Below are positions 60,377-64,000 of a stretch of 64,000 bases of DNA, piece by piece. Under the pieces are notes generated by a model that did no database searches, was not told the origin of the DNA, and was given only the letters and a program-made list of their open reading frames with translations. Both the position numbers and the translations under genes were made by a program. The DNA lies in contig NZ_JAAFZU010000015.1 in the NCBI RefSeq assembly GCF_018263905.1, forward strand, positions 20,890 through 84,889, read 5' to 3'. The DNA is from Loktanella sp. SALINAS62 (lineage in GTDB: Bacteria; Pseudomonadota; Alphaproteobacteria; Rhodobacterales; Rhodobacteraceae). Position 1 is the first letter of the stretch. Each line of letters opens with the position of its first letter.

Positions 60377-60817
60377 TCTGTCCTTCTTGCCGGATCATCC
60401 AGCAGTTGATGTGGTGCTAAATTAGAGTGTTGTGATGCTGATGGCTACCGCAGGCCTGTAATATATGATGATGAGACCATGATGGGTGCGCATCATCTCC
60501 TGTCTGCTGGTGGCGGACCCACTATGCGTGGTTTTCGTTTCATATGTCGGTGTCAGACTGGCAGATCACAAGATCGGTCGGGACATCTTTTGGACCCTTC
60601 GCTAGCGCCGACATTATTTCTCGGGCCGGCTTGTTACGGATCGGTCGATACACAGATCAGCTTCAGAATGAAGCCGATCATCCGGCCTGTGGGGATCTTC
60701 CTCGTCGCAGGTTTGATTGGCCTGTTCTCTCGCGGTCAAGCACTGGTGCGCGGCAGCGTCGGGATCGCGCGCGACTTTCGATCCAAGCAAATTCTCATGG
60801 TCTGGAAAGGCTGCTTT
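60377..60817. other. Intergenic region, no supported gene
   Basis: A plus-strand frame of 116 codons from 60479 has no family features, no ribosome-binding site and an unnatural composition in its first half. No repeat or RNA gene was recognised. Confidence 0.35.
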
Positions 60818-63337
60818 TTATGTGCGTGACCCTTCACCCTCCGGCAGAATAAAGTTTTCGCGCGCAATACCTCGCTTCTCGGCGCTGGTCTCTACGGCCT
60901 TTCTCACGGCTGCGCTCCGTTCCATCAGACGCCTGAACCGCTCTTCGTCCAGCACCAGAAACGTGGAAGGGGCAATCGCACGCACCTCGTTTCTGCGGGG
61001 ACGGTTCATCAGGATCGCGATCTGACCGAACATTTCCCCACGCCCAAGGCGCCAGGTCTGGCCTGCCGTTTCCAGTTCGACTGCGCCAGAGGCAATGAAA
61101 AACACGCTCTTCGCCGGGTTGTCCTTGCTGACTATGACATCGCCCGCGTTGACGTAGCGCGTCTGAAAAGCCCGTCCCAGCCGCTTCACACCGGCCTCGT
61201 CCAATTCCGAAAAGAGCGGGAACTGTCGTACGAGTTCAAGGCGCTGGAGCGCGATATCAAGATGTGGCCGGTGCTCTGCAGCCGCGCGTCGCAAAGACAG
61301 ATCTTCCATTAACTTGGTACGGACTTCGGCCCCGATCAGGCCGTCCTCGTGCATTATCGCGTATTCGCGTTCCTCGAGCCGAAGGGCTGTCCTTCGGATG
61401 AACCGACGCTCCAGTTCTTCGGCGTAGCCGGGATACTGCAGACGAAGACCCTCCAGCGCGGTTTCGACCGCCTCGATCCGACGGGACAGAAGCTCGCGCA
61501 GAAGATCTGCCAAGCGCCGACCATGAATCCGACGCATACGACCATCGATGAAGGCCGCGAGATCCCGCAGCACCAAGCGCTGTGACAAGAGCATTTCAAA
61601 TCGATCCGCCGTCATCCGCGCAAGCGGACCAGACACGTGAAGCCTGTTGTGTAGAAAAACTGCTGCCCGGAACGTTCGCCCGTATGCAACGCTGCGTCGC
61701 GCGGCGCGCACGTAACCGCTGCGTCCGCCAGTGCGCGCGCCTTCGATCAGCCTGTCAGAATTCGTCAAAACCTGTTCCGCCATCCGGGCAGAAATCGTCC
61801 GTTCGCGTACCCGGGCCAGGATCGTGTCTCGCTCGTGCCCCGCCAGCGCGATCAGCCCCAGTGTTACCCGGTCTCGATCGAGGATATCGGCGCTGTCTTC
61901 GGCGGTCTTGACGGCCTCGTCCAGCCGATCCGCAAAGCGTTTCGCCTCGGAGCGGACGATATCATGGCTGAGGTCATAGTTTTCGGTGGTGCGGGCCACA
62001 TCCTCGCGGACGGTCTGAAGAGCAACGGCAACTACCTGACGCGACAGTGCCTGATCGATGGGGGTGAGCTGGTCCAGCCCCAGACGTCCGATGACCCAGC
62101 GCAGCGTTGTCCCCTGCACAATCAAGGTAAAAAGCGTGAAGCCAGTGGCAAGGATGCCAACCACGCGCTGAATGTCGTCGGGCACACGAAAGCTCTCCGT
62201 CACTGCAAGGGCAAGCGCCAGCGTGACGGCACCTCGCAAACCGCCCCACAGGATCGCTACGCGGTAGGGACGCTCTACGGCGGGCGACAAGCGCAGGACC
62301 GTCAGTAGGGGCAACAAGCCGAACAGCACCACCAGTCGCGCTGCAATCGCGGCAAGTATCACCACCCCGATCAGCAAGAAGTCCTCGATACGGACCTCTT
62401 CCAACAGGCGCGGGATCAGGAGCGCGGCAAGGATGAAGATCAGCGCACCGGCCCAATGTGCAAGCACCTCCCAAAGTTCGCGCAGGTTTGCCCAGGCCTG
62501 CGGCGCTATGCGTCCCGGTCCAGTCAGGTTTAGCGTAAGCCCGGCGGAAACCACCGCGATCACACCCGACGCCCCGATACTTTGTTCGGCACCGATATAA
62601 GCCAGATACGGGAGCGACACCGAAATCGAGATCTGTGCAAGCTCGTGGCTGTTGAAAAGGGACATGACCCAGACCGCGACCCTTGCGACCAGCCATCCAG
62701 TGAACGCGCCACCCGCAATCAGGACCGGGAAACGGGCCAAGGCATTTCCCAGTTCGGGATCTGGAATACCCAGCATCACGAAGCCCATGAAAAGTCCGAA
62801 AAGTGCGATGGCCGCCGCGTCGTTCAAAAGGCTTTCGCCCTCGATAATTCGTGCCAGTCGACGTGGCGCCGAAATTGACCGAAAGATCGAGACAACGGCC
62901 GATGGGTCCGTGGTCGACACGATGGCTCCGACCAGCAGACATGCCACAAGTGGCAGGGCGCTGGCCCATGACAGCGCATAGCCTACGCTGAACGTCGCCA
63001 CGACCACCGCAACGACGGCAAGAACGATAATGGGTACCCAATCGTCCAGCATCCGTCGCAGATTCATGCCAAGCGTCGCCTGAAACAGAAGTGTCGGCAA
63101 AAAGACATAGAGGAACACATTGGACCGGATCGGAAGGTCAAGGATCGCCTCTGCCACCGGGTTCAGAGCATCGGTGAGGTTGGTCCGCAAAAAGAAGATA
63201 GCACCCACACCGATCAGGATGCCAACGACAGCGAGGATCACCGTATAGGGCAACCGTAACCGGCCGGCCAAAGGCTCTGCCAGCCCAATGACGAGAAAGA
63301 GCGATGCGATGACTGTTGTAATAACGACGATGTCCAT
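60818..63337 (-). CDS. NhaP-type Na+/H+ antiporter with C-terminal cyclic-nucleotide-binding-like domain
   Basis: 839 residues from ATG at 63337, which starts the first membrane segment (MDIVVITTVIASLFLVIGLA); in-frame codons further upstream add only non-hydrophobic sequence. About twelve membrane segments with CPA1 features: PTLLFQATLGMNL, VGAIVSTTDPSAVVSIF and EGESLLNDAAAIALFGLFMG with the ND transport site. After a long helical cytoplasmic region comes a cNMP-binding-like beta barrel (FPLFSELDEAGVKRLGRAFQ; GDVIVSKDNPAKSVFFIASG; GEMFGQIAILMNRPRRNEV). It likely exchanges Na+ or K+ for H+ under ligand control. Confidence 0.9.
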   Translation of the reverse strand: MDIVVITTVIASLFLVIGLAEPLAGRLRLPYTVILAVVGILIGVGAIFFLRTNLTDALNPVAEAILDLPIRSNVFLYVFLPTLLFQATLGMNLRRMLDDWVPIIVLAVVAVVVATFSVGYALSWASALPLVACLLVGAIVSTTDPSAVVSIFRSISAPRRLARIIEGESLLNDAAAIALFGLFMGFVMLGIPDPELGNALARFPVLIAGGAFTGWLVARVAVWVMSLFNSHELAQISISVSLPYLAYIGAEQSIGASGVIAVVSAGLTLNLTGPGRIAPQAWANLRELWEVLAHWAGALIFILAALLIPRLLEEVRIEDFLLIGVVILAAIAARLVVLFGLLPLLTVLRLSPAVERPYRVAILWGGLRGAVTLALALAVTESFRVPDDIQRVVGILATGFTLFTLIVQGTTLRWVIGRLGLDQLTPIDQALSRQVVAVALQTVREDVARTTENYDLSHDIVRSEAKRFADRLDEAVKTAEDSADILDRDRVTLGLIALAGHERDTILARVRERTISARMAEQVLTNSDRLIEGARTGGRSGYVRAARRSVAYGRTFRAAVFLHNRLHVSGPLARMTADRFEMLLSQRLVLRDLAAFIDGRMRRIHGRRLADLLRELLSRRIEAVETALEGLRLQYPGYAEELERRFIRRTALRLEEREYAIMHEDGLIGAEVRTKLMEDLSLRRAAAEHRPHLDIALQRLELVRQFPLFSELDEAGVKRLGRAFQTRYVNAGDVIVSKDNPAKSVFFIASGAVELETAGQTWRLGRGEMFGQIAILMNRPRRNEVRAIAPSTFLVLDEERFRRLMERSAAVRKAVETSAEKRGIARENFILPEGEGSRT

Positions 63338-64000
63338 AGTGCTGAAATAACACAAGGATCGCCGAGCGCACGAGGCAATGGCCAAATCGGCGAGCTTGGC
63401 TTTACTTCAGACAGGGGCAAGAGTTGGATTGAACGCTAAACGCACATCTATCGTGATGAAAAAACTGGCGCTGTTGTTCAAAAACCGAGGGTCTTGGGCG
63501 GTCGCTGTATTCTCACATTGGCACGGCCGAAGCGCGTTCATACTTCGCGGTCTCACCGGATCTTGCCCCTAGAAAATGCTGCGCGATGCACGGACGACCG
63601 GTTGGTGACGCTGCACTGCAAATTTGAAACCGCACGCGAATGGCCGGTAAGGGCCGTTCCCGACGATGGCTCAACTGTCAGCCGAGATGCCCAAATCGGT
63701 GTGACGATGATGGGTAGGATTGTTGACCCCGATGCAGCGGCACCCTAAAGCATCCCCATCAGCATACGCACCATTTCTAGGACATCGTCACGATTGACGA
63801 GCCATTCCTCCCCCCAACTAGCTGCTAAGATGTCCCGCACACCGACCACAGAAGTGATGGGGCGGGATGGGATGGCTGGCGCACGGTGGCTTAGGATCAG
63901 CCCACACTCTCCACTGACCTGCCACTGAACTTTCATCCGGCGGGAACCGGAGCCCTTTGGGTTGATAGGCCTATTTGCGCAGGTGGAGCAACCGACATCC
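63338..64000. other. Terminal region without a supported gene
   Basis: About 660 bases. Short frames exist on both strands (for example 63494-63748 plus and 63745-63936 minus, 63 codons ending EMVRMLMGML), but none has a recognisable family or a good ribosome-binding site. A gene may begin beyond the window edge. Confidence 0.35.

Overview
The window reads as GC-rich alphaproteobacterial chromosome, most likely a marine Rhodobacteraceae (Roseobacter-type) strain. Pointers are the Shemin-type 5-aminolevulinate synthase, a complete periplasmic Kelly-Friedrich Sox system in the alphaproteobacterial order, CUT2-type sugar transport, an acetoin-dehydrogenase-like complex, and long tightly packed operons with ATGA/TGATG overlaps. 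I saw no tRNA, rRNA or CRISPR array.

Layout. (1) 1-3160: end of an unidentified gene, then a small operon (Tat-exported CxxC protein, LolD-like ATPase, FtsX-like permease with a His-rich loop, PCuAC-type protein with a His-rich tail) that looks like metal handling. (2) 3400-11385: an amide operon with an antiterminated leader, AmiC sensor, ANTAR antiterminator AmiR, a dipeptide/nickel-type ABC transporter and a formamidase/acetamidase; then yaeQ. (3) 12463-27779: sulfur oxidation. Two MBL-fold hydrolases converge on soxVWXYZABCDEF, followed by a DUF302 protein and a second-type hemA; divergently, soxS-soxR-soxT. Three ATTC-N8-GNNT boxes sit before soxV/soxS, soxX and soxB, with a terminator after soxA. 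(4) 28506-45373: a catabolic region. On the minus strand, a CUT2 ABC transporter with two permeases, an SDR, a 3-HIBADH-like enzyme and a ThuA-like protein. On the plus strand, a winged-helix/solute-binding-protein fusion regulator, a second SDR, an M24-fold protein, an acetoin-dehydrogenase-like E1alpha/E1beta/E2 with the E2 split over two genes, and an aldehyde dehydrogenase. The parts fit a route polyol/diol -> alpha-hydroxyketone -> thiolytic cleavage -> acyl-CoA plus aldehyde -> acid. (5) 46097-53192: a thiazole/oxazole-modified peptide (TOMM) operon: a 531-residue candidate precursor with four 33-residue Gly/Ser/Thr/Cys modules, a fused leader-binding/YcaO cyclodehydratase, a SagB-type dehydrogenase and a cytoplasmic S41 peptidase. 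This is the most unusual system in the window. (6) 53300-59050: decayed IS481 and IS66 elements flanking a Gtr-like glycan modification set (GT2, GtrA, methyltransferase, polytopic transferase) and a polysaccharide deacetylase fragment. (7) 59099-63337: a CorC/HlyC-type CBS protein and a Na+/H+ antiporter with a cyclic-nucleotide-binding-like tail; the last 660 bases carry no gene I can support.
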